DNA of 64,000 nucleotides from UBA9926 sp038131595 (GCA_038131595.1 JAYPPR010000006.1:1-64000); one strand, 5' to 3'; numbered from the stretch's first letter, positions 44,231-54,276 are shown. Numbers and translations: made by a program. Notes: generated by a model not told the origin, from the letters alone.

Positions 44231-47200
44231 TCAATGGAAATCTCGAGATTTCACAGTGAACCCTGACAAGAGATCGCTCAGGTCAGTGAAATGTCCTGCG
44301 ACAACATGAATCACGCCGTTTTCCTTCTCGAGGATACCTTTTACTCGAACTAATTGGCCACGAAGGACAGTTTTTCTAAATCGATCTTGAATATGATGTT
44401 GAATGACCACGTTAATATTTTGCGTTTCATCTTCGAGGGTCATGAAGATGATCCCCGATGCCGTTGAAGGCCTTTGGCGACCTGTTACCAGACCGGCTAC
44501 TTGGACTAGTCGCCCATGACGTAAGGTCGTGAGATCGGTTGCGCGCAAGCATTGGTCGAATGCATTGGAAGTCTCTCTTAATACCCGCATAGGATGCCGC
44601 CTTAGCGTTAAGCCAAGGGATTGATAGTCCGCACCGATGTTGTCTTTCTCGCTTGGAGCTTTGATTAAAAAAGTGGACGGGTCATCAGGTTCGCGCCTGA
44701 TGAGTGGTGTCTCTTTGCCTATTCCTAGCGCTGTCCAATGGCTTTGATGACGGTGCCCGGACAACGGTTCACAGGCATTACTGGCAATCAATACGTCTAA
44801 CTCTCCGTCATTAAGCTGCGCGAGGCGTTTTAGTTGATGAAGAGAATCGATCATGTGTTGCCGCCGGGCGGCGATGACTCTTTCGGCAGCCAGTGCGTTG
44901 AAGCCCTTGATTCGACACATACCGAGCCTGACAGCAGGCTGCGGCCTTGTCAGAGCATTGAGTTCGGCTGTTTTTGTATGTTCCTTTGCCACAAATTCAA
45001 GCGATGATTCCCAATGACTTGTGAGCACGTTGACGGGAAGTACATTGATCCCGTGTCGCTTTGCGTCTTGGATCAGCTGAGACGCTGAATAAAATCCCAT
45101 GGGTAAACTGTTCAGTAGTCCGCAGTAAAACGCTGCCGGCTCGTGCCGTTTAAGCCATGCTGAAAGATAGACGAGTAGTGCGAAACTAGCAGCGTGTGAC
45201 TCAGGAAATCCGTATTCGCCAAACCCTTTAATTTGCTCAAAGACACGTTCAGCAAATGATAAGTCATGGCCGTTGGATAGCATGCCTTGGATGAGTTTCT
45301 CGCCAAAATGATCAAGCCCCCCTTTGCGCTTCCAAGCTGCCATCGCTCGCCTGAGTTGATCGGCCTCGCCAGGCGTGAAACCTGCGGCAACAACAGCCAG
45401 TTTAATGACTTGCTCTTGGAAGATGGGCACGCCGAGTGTTCGCTCAAGAACGCCCTTTACCGCTTCGCTGGCATAAGTCACCGCTTCAGTGCCTTGCCTG
45501 CGCTTCAAATAGGGGTGAACCATTTTGCCTTGTATAGGGCCAGGCCGAACAATAGCCACCTGGACGACTAGGTCGTAGTAGCTCTGAGGCTTTAAGCGGG
45601 GAAGCATAGCCATTTGTGCTCTAGACTCTACTTGGAAAACGCCGACGCTATCGCCTTGCTGGAGCATGTGATACGTGGCGGCGTCCTCCCTTGGAATATC
45701 GGCAATACTTAGGGTTTCTTCTCGAATTAAGTTGACTAGATCAATGGCTTTTCGGATAGCGGTTAGCATCCCTAGCGCTAAAATGTCGACTTTAAGCAGG
45801 CCTAAGGCTTCTAAATCATCTTTATCCCATTGAATAATGGTTCGCTCAGGCATCGCAGCATTTTCTATAGGCGCCAATTCAGACAACGGGCCTTGAGAAA
45901 TAACAAATCCTCCCACGTGCTGCGACAGATGCCTTGGAAACCCTAGGAGTTGATGGACGAGTTCAATATAGCGATGAATGAGGTTGTTTCGAGTGCTCAC
46001 GCCCGCTTCTTCAAAGCGCTCAATGAGCGAGTCTTTTTTCTCCCACCAGGCCATATTTTTGGCCAGCTGCTCAACGACTAATGAATCAATGCCTAAGGCT
46101 TTACCGACATCGCGGATTGCACTTTTGGGGCGATAGGTAATGACGGTTGCTGCAAGTGCCGCACGTTCTCTTGAGTATTTTTTATAGAGATATTGGATGA
46201 CTTCTTCACGGCGCTGATGTTCAAAGTCGACATCTATATCGGGGGGTTCATTGCGTTCTTTCGAAATGAAGCGTTCGAATAACAAACTCACTTGTGTGGG
46301 ATCGACCTCGGTGATTTCAAGGCAATAGCAAACAGCGCTATTGGCCGCAGAGCCTCGACCCTGGCATAAGATGCCTTGATCTTTTGCGAATCTGACGATG
46401 TCAAAAACAGTAAGGAAATAATATTCGTAGGCCAACTCAGCTATGAGGTCGAGTTCTTTTTGAATCTGCTCATCAATGTCGCGCGGAATTCCTTTCGGCC
46501 AGCGCTTTTTTGCACCAGCCCAAGTCAGTGCTGCCAAATAGCTGCTTGGCGTTTCATTGCTTGGCACTAATTCTTGAGGGTACTCGTAGCGCAATTCATC
46601 AAGGGAAAATCGGCATTCATCGGCTAATTGAGTGGTCGCGGTAATCCACGGTTTAGGGATGGATTGCGCCAGCGCATGAACAGGCTTTAAGTGCCGCTCA
46701 CCGTTTTGATGTAAATGTCGACCTGCAAGAGATAATGGAATGCCCATCCGGATAGCGTGCAGTACATCGAGTAAGGGCTTACGACTTCGGTGATGCATGT
46801 AGATGTTACCGCAGGCAACAATGGGCCATTGGTAAACCGACATAAAACCGTTGAGTAGCGTCTCTCTTATATGGTCTAGGCCGTCAACGCCAAGCTCTGA
46901 CCCTATATATAGATGGCGCCCGAAATGGCTGTGAAGCTGCTTAGCCATGGCCCACTGGTTATCGAGATCATGAATATCTGGAAGCCATATGACGGTAACG
47001 CCATCATCGATGCTTGGGACATCGTTTAATCGCAGTTCGTACTCGCCTTTGTCTGCTCTACGCCGACCGATACTAATGAGATGGCAGATCGTTCCATACC
47101 CGCTGCGATTTTTAGCCAGAAGAATCAGCTTCATGCCATCGAGCAAATGAAATTCGCTACCAATCAAAAGCTTAATTTGGTGAGTCTTTGCAGCGACGTG

Positions 47201-47386
47201 AGCTTTGACTGCGCCGGCCATAGAACATTCATCAGTAATCGCGATAGCGTGATACTTCAATGATTTTGCTGTCGCGATTAATTCCTCAGGATGCGAGGCG
47301 CCTCGAAGGAAAGAGTAGTTTGATAAGCAATGCAACTCGGCGTATTGCAAGTCGCCCGAATTAACGGAATCTTGATTCGATGTCAT
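44231..47386 (-). CDS. dnaE2: Error-prone DNA polymerase DnaE2
   Basis: C-family polymerase of the SOS mutasome (with ImuA and ImuB), used for damage tolerance and induced mutagenesis. 1051 residues. PHP domain at the N-terminus (ELHCLSNYSFLRGASHPEEL is the DnaE2 hallmark); catalytic Asp motif PDIDVDFEHQRREEVI (about residue 383); C-terminal OB-fold (LVQVAGLVTGRQRP, about residues 955-1035), and no tau-binding tail as in DnaE1. A LexA box lies at 47726-47741, about 340 bases upstream. imuA/imuB are 13 kb away rather than adjacent. Confidence 0.96.
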   Translation of the reverse strand: MTSNQDSVNSGDLQYAELHCLSNYSFLRGASHPEELIATAKSLKYHAIAITDECSMAGAVKAHVAAKTHQIKLLIGSEFHLLDGMKLILLAKNRSGYGTICHLISIGRRRADKGEYELRLNDVPSIDDGVTVIWLPDIHDLDNQWAMAKQLHSHFGRHLYIGSELGVDGLDHIRETLLNGFMSVYQWPIVACGNIYMHHRSRKPLLDVLHAIRMGIPLSLAGRHLHQNGERHLKPVHALAQSIPKPWITATTQLADECRFSLDELRYEYPQELVPSNETPSSYLAALTWAGAKKRWPKGIPRDIDEQIQKELDLIAELAYEYYFLTVFDIVRFAKDQGILCQGRGSAANSAVCYCLEITEVDPTQVSLLFERFISKERNEPPDIDVDFEHQRREEVIQYLYKKYSRERAALAATVITYRPKSAIRDVGKALGIDSLVVEQLAKNMAWWEKKDSLIERFEEAGVSTRNNLIHRYIELVHQLLGFPRHLSQHVGGFVISQGPLSELAPIENAAMPERTIIQWDKDDLEALGLLKVDILALGMLTAIRKAIDLVNLIREETLSIADIPREDAATYHMLQQGDSVGVFQVESRAQMAMLPRLKPQSYYDLVVQVAIVRPGPIQGKMVHPYLKRRQGTEAVTYASEAVKGVLERTLGVPIFQEQVIKLAVVAAGFTPGEADQLRRAMAAWKRKGGLDHFGEKLIQGMLSNGHDLSFAERVFEQIKGFGEYGFPESHAASFALLVYLSAWLKRHEPAAFYCGLLNSLPMGFYSASQLIQDAKRHGINVLPVNVLTSHWESSLEFVAKEHTKTAELNALTRPQPAVRLGMCRIKGFNALAAERVIAARRQHMIDSLHQLKRLAQLNDGELDVLIASNACEPLSGHRHQSHWTALGIGKETPLIRREPDDPSTFLIKAPSEKDNIGADYQSLGLTLRRHPMRVLRETSNAFDQCLRATDLTTLRHGRLVQVAGLVTGRQRPSTASGIIFMTLEDETQNINVVIQHHIQDRFRKTVLRGQLVRVKGILEKENGVIHVVAGHFTDLSDLLSGFTVKSRDFH

Positions 47387-47520
47387 CTCTGATTAATAGC
47401 GATAGCTGTTAGTCGTTAACTGTTAGTCACTGATTGTTTGCTGTGTGCCAAAGGGCTAGTTCCTAGCGTGAAATCTGCTGACATTAGGTTTTGGCCATGG
47501 GTGATCTACTCATCCTGCTT

Positions 47521-47564
47521 GGTCAAATAACACTGTTTGGTCAAATAACACTGTTTGGTCAAAA
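47521..47564. repeat. 18-bp tandem direct repeat
   Basis: Two perfect copies of GGTCAAATAACACTGTTT (47521-47538 and 47539-47556) and the first eight bases of a third. It lies in the dnaE2 leader, between the LexA box and the coding region. Confidence 0.9.
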
Positions 47565-47725
47565 ACTTGGCATTGACCGACCCAAAGCAGGGGAGGTCCG
47601 ACGACGGGCCTCGTGTAATCGTGCGGCAGTGCTTAAGCGACGCACTCTGACCGACGAATATCCACGAACTAGATAAGGTGGCTAGCAACTGGAAACAAAC
47701 AGTTAGAAGATGGTAGCGCAAATAA

Positions 47726-47741
47726 CTGTATAAATATACAG
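47726..47741. promoter_or_regulatory. LexA (SOS) box upstream of dnaE2
   Basis: CTGTATAAATATACAG matches the gammaproteobacterial LexA consensus CTG-N10-CAG with an AT-rich core; the flanks extend the dyad (AA / TT). It lies 340 bases before the dnaE2 start. Control of dnaE2 is inferred from position and from the known SOS regulation of dnaE2. Confidence 0.85.
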
Positions 47742-48332
47742 TTATTACTGATTCGACTGCTGATTCGATTGACGACTTGTTGTGGGGTTACGCCGCGCGC
47801 CAGCGATCTTTCCTTTGGCATAGTCTTCAAATTGCTGGAGCGCTGAGGCAAGCGGAATGGAAAACCGCTGCTTGTCTCAATCGTCCCCATCAGTTTCCGG
47901 TATCGGAGAGCGCTAGCCGTCTGCCTCAGTGTTCAGCGAAATCAATAAGGGTTTATTGAGGGTTTAGCTGACATTTCCCTGCCGAGCGGCAAATAAACCG
48001 TGGGTGAGTAGCACCGGGAAAGGCGAGCCGCTATGTTTAATTCTCTCGCCTTGCCAAACCTTTGATTGGCAAGACCATGATTGGCTAGCCCCTGATTGAT
48101 TAGTCTCCGACTGTTCTGTCTTTGATTCACCAGGGCTTGTTGAATCGCCTATAGGCCTGGCGCGAGTCCGTCAGGCGACCGGTTAGGTGAGCCGTTGCGC
48201 GCGCGAACGAATAGCAAACGCTAACGAATGGCAACGGAACCCTAGAGGCACAAAAAAGGAATAGCAAAAAAACGAGTGGTACCATTACCCTTTAATATGA
48301 CCGTCTAACAACGACGCTAGAGATTCAACGCT

Positions 48333-48917
48333 GTGGCAAAACTCTATTTTTATTACTCCTCGATGAATGCTGGAAAGTCAGCAGCCCTTTTGCAGTCGAG
48401 CTACAACTATCAAGAGCGAGGAATGAGCACGTTGCTACTATGTCCGCAATTAGACAATCGGTTTGGTGAGGGCGTTATTACCTCTCGAATCGGCATCTCA
48501 GAGCCGGCAACGACATTCTCGCAAGACGATGACCTCTTTTTGCTGATCGAGAATGAACGCGCGAAGGGGCCACTTCATTGCGTGATGGTTGATGAGGCTC
48601 AGTTTCTGACTCAATCCCAAGTGAAGTCACTCGGTGATGTGTGCGATCAGTTCGATATTCCAGTGCTTACCTTTGGTATTCGTACCGACTTTCAAGGCGA
48701 GCCGTTTGAGGGCAGCCTCTACTTGCTTAGTTGGGCTGACAATTTGAAAGAGTTAAAAGCGATCTGCCACTGTGGTAGGAAGGCAACGATGGTGCTCAGA
48801 GTTGATGCTGATGGGCACCCCATCAAGCAAGGTGCGAAAATCGCCATTGGCGGCAATGACGCTTATGTTTCCGTTTGTCGTAAACACTTCCGTGAGGCTT
48901 TTGATAGTGGACATTGA
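48333..48917 (+). CDS. tdk: Thymidine kinase
   Basis: Salvage enzyme phosphorylating thymidine. 194 residues of the type II (human TK1-like) family. P-loop in YYSSMNAGKSAALLQSSYNY, Walker B in HCVMVDEAQFL, lasso-loop FGIRTDFQGEPFEGS, and a structural zinc site from CHCGRK and CRKH. It starts at GTG 48333; the resulting MAKLYFYYSSMNAGKS is the family N-terminus. Confidence 0.96.
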   Translation: MAKLYFYYSSMNAGKSAALLQSSYNYQERGMSTLLLCPQLDNRFGEGVITSRIGISEPATTFSQDDDLFLLIENERAKGPLHCVMVDEAQFLTQSQVKSLGDVCDQFDIPVLTFGIRTDFQGEPFEGSLYLLSWADNLKELKAICHCGRKATMVLRVDADGHPIKQGAKIAIGGNDAYVSVCRKHFREAFDSGH

Positions 48918-48983
48918 GCCTCGGTAGAGAGGGATAGCTCGCTCTGACAATCGTGGAGTGGCATCATTCGAGCCGAAGTGGCC

Positions 48984-49039
48984 TAGCTTTTAGATGGTAG
49001 CTTTTAGATGGTAGCTTTTAGATGGCAGCTTCTAGAGAG
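48984..49039. repeat. 14-bp tandem repeat, three perfect and one degenerate copy
   Basis: TAGCTTTTAGATGG three times (48984-49025), followed by CAGCTTCTAGAGAG. Located between tdk and the CurA-type reductase gene. Confidence 0.9.
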
Positions 49040-49162
49040 CAGCTTCACAGACAATAAATTTGCTAAGAGCCGGTTATACATAGTGGATTTTCCCAGCGAG
49101 CTAAGGAGAGCGTGCCTCGTATCAAACCACTAGAACTACGCAATCAACCAAAGGAGATCATC

Positions 49163-50173
49163 GTGACCATCAATAGACAATGGCGATTAAAGACCCGCCC
49201 ATCAGGGCTCATTGGGCCGGAACACTTCGAATATGTTGAGACGGAGTTGGCCGATATCGGGGCCGAAGAGGTGTTGGTCAGAAATCTGTGTTTGTCATTC
49301 GACCCCACTCAGCGAGGGTGGGTCAATGACATGGAAAGTTACATGCCGCCGGTCGGGATCGGAGAGGTGATGCGGGCCGGAACCGTTGGCCAAGTCGTTG
49401 AGTCAAACCATGCTGACTTTGAGCCCGGCGATCTTGTTCAGGGGTTAGGGGGTTGGCAGGATTTCTTTACTGCGCCCAATGGCGTTGGGTTATCGAAGTT
49501 GCCAGAAGGTATTAGTCCCGAGCAAGCGCTTGGAGTATTTGGCACCACCGGACTGACCGCCTACTTTGGTCTGCTAGATTTGAGTGAGCCTAAGCCTGGC
49601 GATACGGTGCTGGTATCAGGTGCCGCAGGAGCGACTGGCTCGGTGGTGGGTCAAATTGCAAAGATCAAAGGTGCTCGAGTGGTTGGTATCGCAGGGGGCC
49701 CTGAAAAGTGCGCATGGTTGACGGAGTCTCTCGGGTTTGACGCCGCGATCGATTATAAGAACGAGTCGGTGGCCGAAGGAGTCGCCCGTCATTGCCCTGA
49801 CCGGATCAATGTTTTCTTCGATAATGTGGGAGGGGACATACTGGAGATAGGACTCAGCCATCTCGCGATGAATGCAAGGGTGATTCTGTGCGGGGGTATC
49901 TCGGGTTACAACGAAACTGAACCGCAACCTGGCCCCAAGAATATTATGAATCTCGTGATCACTCGCTCGCGAATGGAGGGGTTCATCATTGTTGACTACT
50001 TACACCGGATTGGGGAATTTCTTGCAGACATGGTGCCTTGGTATCAACAGGGCTTGGTCCAGCACAAAGAGGATGTTCAGGAAGGTTTCGAGAACATACC
50101 TAGCACACTCCAGCGTTTGTTCAGCGGTCAAAACACGGGAAAGCAGCTTTTAAAGTTGGCAGATCCTTCATAA
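49163..50173 (+). CDS. NADP-dependent MDR oxidoreductase, CurA/prostaglandin-reductase type
   Basis: 336-residue zinc-free medium-chain reductase. The leukotriene-B4/CurA-subfamily N-terminus (NRQWRLKTRPSG), SFDPTQRGWVNDMESYMPPV, nucleotide loop SGAAGATGSVVGQIAK, and FFDNVGGDILEIGL are all family hallmarks. It reduces activated C=C double bonds of unsaturated aldehydes or ketones. GTG 49163 is chosen, with AAGGAG seven bases upstream; the open frame begins at GTG 49112. Confidence 0.88.
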   Translation: MTINRQWRLKTRPSGLIGPEHFEYVETELADIGAEEVLVRNLCLSFDPTQRGWVNDMESYMPPVGIGEVMRAGTVGQVVESNHADFEPGDLVQGLGGWQDFFTAPNGVGLSKLPEGISPEQALGVFGTTGLTAYFGLLDLSEPKPGDTVLVSGAAGATGSVVGQIAKIKGARVVGIAGGPEKCAWLTESLGFDAAIDYKNESVAEGVARHCPDRINVFFDNVGGDILEIGLSHLAMNARVILCGGISGYNETEPQPGPKNIMNLVITRSRMEGFIIVDYLHRIGEFLADMVPWYQQGLVQHKEDVQEGFENIPSTLQRLFSGQNTGKQLLKLADPS

Positions 50174-50470
50174 CAGGCACCGGTAGCTCTTCACGCATCG
50201 CAACTCGTTTGGTTGGTGAGACGATGTAATTGCGCAGCTGTGATTGGGCGAGACTCGATCTAAGTTGGCTGTGGGTGAGGGCATGCCGAAGGTCGCAGGC
50301 GCGGGCCTAGACTGGCGAATCTGTCATTAGCTCCTGAGAGGGAGATCATTGGCGTCGAGGCCGGTGGTGGATTGTCGCCAGAGTTATGATCGGTTTTGCG
50401 GAATCGGCTCTTTATGTATTGGTTTTTCGAAGATGGCTTTTTATTCGATTGTTATGGAGTGGGAAATACG

Positions 50471-50989
50471 ATGAACGAACAAGTTGACGCGTCATTGATG
50501 ATCGAGAAAGGACAGGTCGTGGTCGTCGACTATCGATTGATCGATCAATCAGGGGATTGCCTAGAACAAAGTGATGAAGCATCACCGATGGTCTACCTGC
50601 ACGGACATAACAATCTCATGCCCGGACTGGAGAAGGAACTCCAGGGTAAGCAGCAGGGCGATCAGCTAGCAGTGACGCTGCCACCCGAGCAGACCTATGG
50701 CCTGAGGCGTGAGGATGCAGTTGAGCGAATACCGATAAAGTACTTGATCAAGCCGGGCAAGAAATTGACGCCGGGCATGCGAGTTCAGGTAAACACGAAG
50801 CAGGGCCCTCGAGATGCAACGCTGGTTAAGGCGGGTCGGTTTAATGCGGATGTGGATGGCAATCATCCCTTCGCTGGCAAAACCATTACTTTTGAGTTGT
50901 CGGTAAGGCTAATCCGTGCGGCGAATTCAGATGAACTCGCGCATGGGCATCCCCATGGGATCGATGGAACCTCAGGTCATCATCACTAG
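50471..50989 (+). CDS. SlyD-like FKBP-type peptidyl-prolyl isomerase
   Basis: 172-residue cytosolic prolyl isomerase/chaperone of the SlyD type. FKBP core (IEKGQVVVVDYRLIDQSGD, HGHNNLMPGLEKELQGKQ), with an insert-in-flap domain (TYGLRREDAVERIPIKYL...DVDGNHPFAGKTITFEL). The tail is rich in His (HGHPHGIDGTSGHHH), consistent with nickel/zinc binding as in SlyD, though much shorter than in E. coli. ATG 50471 is preferred (GGAGTGGG upstream) over an open-frame start at 50396. Confidence 0.9.
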   Translation: MNEQVDASLMIEKGQVVVVDYRLIDQSGDCLEQSDEASPMVYLHGHNNLMPGLEKELQGKQQGDQLAVTLPPEQTYGLRREDAVERIPIKYLIKPGKKLTPGMRVQVNTKQGPRDATLVKAGRFNADVDGNHPFAGKTITFELSVRLIRAANSDELAHGHPHGIDGTSGHHH

Positions 50990-51301
50990 GTAAGCTTTTA
51001 CATCAATGAGCAGGGAGACTGCTCTGGCAAGCACGACTCCGCTAGGGTTACGGCTGCAGATCGCTGCACGCAATTGGGTTGGTTCATACGGATGCGTGCA
51101 ATAAAAGGCGAGCAGTGGAGTTGCGCAACCTTAAGTCACTGGTGGGCTGTATGGCTGTGTTTCCGTGGGTCGATAGGCTTCACCATGCTCTGCGCCTCAA
51201 ATCGAAGAGGGGCCTAATAACGGGATAAGCCCAAGGAGTTCGTAAGCAGGGAGTGGTCGTTTAGCAAAAGTTTCAATCAATGACTAGAGATCTTCTTGCG
51301 G
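50990..51301. other. Intergenic region, nothing recognised
   Basis: About 310 bases between the FKBP gene (plus) and the end of the enoyl-CoA hydratase gene (minus). I see no gene, no terminator-like hairpin with a U-run and no RNA motif. Confidence 0.4.
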
Positions 51302-52099
51302 TTATTTCCCCTGCCATCTCGGTGGTCGTTTCTCTGAAAACGCCCTGGGGCCTTCAATGGCATCAAGGCTGGACCGCCTTGCCACTTCTTCTGGATAAGT
51401 GCGATTGAAGGCATCACGAAGGGAATGATCGAGGCCTTGCATGGACGAGGCTTTGGTCGCCCTGACCGCCAGGGGTGCGCACTGAAGGATGTCTTCAACA
51501 TAACGCTCTGTCGTTTCGCGTAATGTGGCCAGCGGGACCACGTCATTGACCAGGCCCAGCTCGAAGGCTCGAGCGGCGGAGAAGTGTCTGCCGGTTAGAA
51601 GATAGCCCATTGCTGGCTTAAGCCCGATTTGTCTGGGTAGCCGGTGAACCCCAGCGCTGCCGGCGATCAAGCCTCTTTTTGGCTCTGGCAAACCGAACTC
51701 GGCATGATCGGCGGCGACGATGATGTCGCAAGCCAGTGCAACCTCGAATCCACCGCCCAGCGCAACGCCATTGACCATGGCGATGATGGGCTTGGACACT
51801 TCCCAGCGCGAGACGATGTGATGGGTCTCTCGTTCCATCGATCGCAGTGGGGTCAGTTCCTGCTCGGACTGATGGGCCATCGAGGCCCGTTCTTTCAAAT
51901 CGGCACCTGCTGAAAACGCTCGTTCGCCCGCACCGGTTATCACGGCCACCCATATGTCCTCACGGCGCTCGATTTCGTCTAAATGCTGGGAGAGCTGCCA
52001 TTTAAGTTCAATATTGAGTGCGTTCATGACATGGGGTCGATTGAGTGTGATCCATGCCACATGATTCTGAACGTCAAATTCGGTGGTGTTGGTTTTCAT
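51302..52099 (-). CDS. Enoyl-CoA hydratase/isomerase-family protein (crotonase)
   Basis: 265 residues. Oxyanion-hole segments SAGADLKER and NGVALGGGFEVALACD are clear; the acidic residues of the hydratase site fall in DIIVAADHAEFGLPEPKRG. Most likely a beta-oxidation-type hydratase, but the superfamily is catalytically diverse. Third gene of the operon CoA-transferase, Nudix, hydratase. Confidence 0.9.
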   Translation of the reverse strand: MKTNTTEFDVQNHVAWITLNRPHVMNALNIELKWQLSQHLDEIERREDIWVAVITGAGERAFSAGADLKERASMAHQSEQELTPLRSMERETHHIVSRWEVSKPIIAMVNGVALGGGFEVALACDIIVAADHAEFGLPEPKRGLIAGSAGVHRLPRQIGLKPAMGYLLTGRHFSAARAFELGLVNDVVPLATLRETTERYVEDILQCAPLAVRATKASSMQGLDHSLRDAFNRTYPEEVARRSSLDAIEGPRAFSEKRPPRWQGK

Positions 52100-52123
52100 T
52101 GAGCGCTCCCCTTGATAGCGCGT

Positions 52124-52861
52124 TTAAGATGGCAAATAGTCCGGCGGCCGGTAGTGTGGAAAGGTGTCCTGGTCAGACAACGCCGTCTTGAGCGCTTCAA
52201 GATTTTCGTATTCGGCAACGGCAGAGAGTTGTTTAACGGTAACGCTCATGAGATCAAAGCGGCCAGCTTGATGCTCCTCAAGTGCTTTGAGAGGGGTGAT
52301 CCAGACCGCATCCGTCGTTTCCTCGCCGTCCTCTATGCCCAAGGCCATGGGTGGCGCCTGGCCCACGAAAAATCGCGTATCGAATCGTCTGGGTCGGCCA
52401 GGTGGCGTGGTCCAGCGGTTGTAGAAGTTCAATTCGTCGATGGATAGCCGTGCATCGTATGCCTGGCAGAGATCCACCATTGACAACTCGCCCTGGTGCA
52501 GCGACTGCCGAGTCTCAGCGATGGTCTTTGCGGGCAGGGTCACCCATGAACCATCGGGATGTTTTGCCAGTAATATACCCGCCTCTTCGAAGGTTTCTCG
52601 GATGGCCGCAACATAGGCTCCGAGCCAATCCTCCCCGAGTGCCGCGATCTGTGCGTGCTGGTGATCGCGGGGCTCTAAGACATAGGGCGCGAGGGCTGGA
52701 TCTGAATCGCTCGCGTCAATCTTCCCACCAGGGAAGACATACATGCCGCTCGCAAACGCGGCCTTTGTGGTCCGCTTGAGCATCATGAGTTCAAACGATT
52801 CGACCGCTGGTCTGGCGAGGATCAGAGTCGCTGCAGGCCTGATCTCGGTACTAGCGTTCAT
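52124..52861 (-). CDS. Nudix hydrolase, NUDT19-like
   Basis: 245 residues. The Nudix box is split: GGKIDASDSD is followed by about 28 residues before AIRETFEEAGILL, with the catalytic RExxEExG. This long insertion between the Gly and the REtfEE parts, and the RPAATLILARP start, are typical of NUDT19-like proteins, which in animals are peroxisomal CoA diphosphatases. That fits a location inside an acyl-CoA operon. ATG 52861 overlaps the CoA-transferase end. Confidence 0.85.
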   Translation of the reverse strand: MNASTEIRPAATLILARPAVESFELMMLKRTTKAAFASGMYVFPGGKIDASDSDPALAPYVLEPRDHQHAQIAALGEDWLGAYVAAIRETFEEAGILLAKHPDGSWVTLPAKTIAETRQSLHQGELSMVDLCQAYDARLSIDELNFYNRWTTPPGRPRRFDTRFFVGQAPPMALGIEDGEETTDAVWITPLKALEEHQAGRFDLMSVTVKQLSAVAEYENLEALKTALSDQDTFPHYRPPDYLPS

Positions 52862-54047
52862 CACTGGGAATAGCTGTCTTCAGGCCGAATTCCTGAATAA
52901 GCGAAGCGTTGTGCTCTCCGAGCTGAGGCGCTCCCTTTTCTGGGCCAACCACGCAGCTTCCAAAGCGCATGGGGATGGCAACGCTCCTGTAAGGCCCTGC
53001 CTCACGATCGTGAAGTGTCGGGAATAGGCCGATGGCTTCGGCCTGCGGGTCAATGGGTACCTCATGTAGGCCCAGCACAGGACCCCAAATCAAGCCTGCT
53101 GCGTCAAAGATTGGGCCCCACTCGTCTCTGCTCTTTTTTGATAAGGCCTCATCAACGCCTTCGGTCAAAGCCTGCATATGCTGATATCGAGATTTGCCGG
53201 TGGCGTATCTTTCATCCTCTAGCCAGTGTTCTAGGCCCAGAGCCTTACAAAACCGAGCCCAGTCTTTTTCTCCAGGCATGTTAAACACCACCCAATTCCC
53301 ATCGCCGCACGGGTACCGGTTCGCGGTTGGTGTCAGCATTTGGTGCCGAGCCCGACGACGCACGGGTGCTTCATCAACAGCGGTGGTCGCATAGTCGGAT
53401 GCTTGCGTCCACACTGCAGTTTCAAATAGCGAGGTTTCAATGGTTTGTCCCTCGCCAGAGCGCTCCGCTTGCCTGAGTGCGGCCAGTATCCCTGCGGCGA
53501 AGGCAAGCCCCGTGGTATGGTCCCCTTGAGCAGGCCTGGCTTGCGGCACCAGGCCCTCGTCTCCTTCACGCATGGCATCGTAAAGGCCTGACCGTCCGAA
53601 AAATGCGGTCACATCGTAACCGGGTCTCCAGGCTTCCGGTCCAGTCGTCCCGTACCCCGTGAGCGTGGCGTGCACGAGTGTCGGATTGACTGCAAACAGT
53701 GTGGCGGGATCGAGCCTATATTTCTTTTGCCGTTCCATTAGCAGATTGCACATAAAGACATTCGCGTGGCGGCAAAGCGTATGGACAGTCTCGACGCCCT
53801 CGTCTGTCGTGAGATCCACAATGAGCGATTCTTTACCTCGGTTGTCCACATCGAATTGCAGGTCTATATCCTTGACCGCTCCCTCAATTTTAGGTGGGCG
53901 TCCCATATCTCGCATTGGATCACCGTCGGGGGGCTCAATCTTAATAACGCGAGCGCCCAAATCAGCGAGTATGGCGCCAGCGCTAGGTGAGGCCATCCAG
54001 CTATCGATTTCAATTACGAGTATGTCGTCGAGGGGTTTCACTCTCAT
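52851..54047 (-). CDS. Class III CoA-transferase (CaiB/BaiF family)
   Basis: 398 residues. Family motifs VIEIDSWMASPSAGAILADLGA, VIKIEPPDGDPMR, LTGYGTTGP and RPGYDVTAFFGRSGL, where the Asp is the expected catalytic residue. Transfers CoA between acyl groups; specific substrates cannot be read. First gene of the three-gene operon. Confidence 0.92.
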   Translation of the reverse strand: MRVKPLDDILVIEIDSWMASPSAGAILADLGARVIKIEPPDGDPMRDMGRPPKIEGAVKDIDLQFDVDNRGKESLIVDLTTDEGVETVHTLCRHANVFMCNLLMERQKKYRLDPATLFAVNPTLVHATLTGYGTTGPEAWRPGYDVTAFFGRSGLYDAMREGDEGLVPQARPAQGDHTTGLAFAAGILAALRQAERSGEGQTIETSLFETAVWTQASDYATTAVDEAPVRRRARHQMLTPTANRYPCGDGNWVVFNMPGEKDWARFCKALGLEHWLEDERYATGKSRYQHMQALTEGVDEALSKKSRDEWGPIFDAAGLIWGPVLGLHEVPIDPQAEAIGLFPTLHDREAGPYRSVAIPMRFGSCVVGPEKGAPQLGEHNASLIQEFGLKTAIPSDER

Positions 54048-54276
54048 TGCTCTCTAGTCTGCGTGAGGCCCCATGATAGGTGAGTCGACTGGGAATGGAA
54101 ATGCGGCAAGGGGGGTAAGAACGATTGGGCCGGTTGTCACTCTAGGAGCCTTAGGAAGCGGCGCAAAAGCGCTGTGTCAGACCCGGTCAGAGGTAGGCCC
54201 GTAACGAAACCGCGGGTTGTGCTCCCTCGTGAACTTGATGCCGTACCGCCGCGAAGTTTGCGAAAAAAGGCGCTGG

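Larger units (their letters stand above)
47387..48332. other. Long intergenic region between dnaE2 and tdk
   Basis: 946 bases without a gene I can support. It contains a LexA box (47726-47741), a direct repeat (47521-47564), and several AT-rich words resembling each other around 48050-48110. The short frames found in it have no family likeness and no good start signals. Confidence 0.5.

Noticed and set aside
47506..47721. SOS-regulated small protein directly after the LexA box
   Set aside because: The start codon lies only a few bases from the LexA box, so there is no room for a promoter and leader; the frame is mostly made of the direct repeat and has no family likeness.
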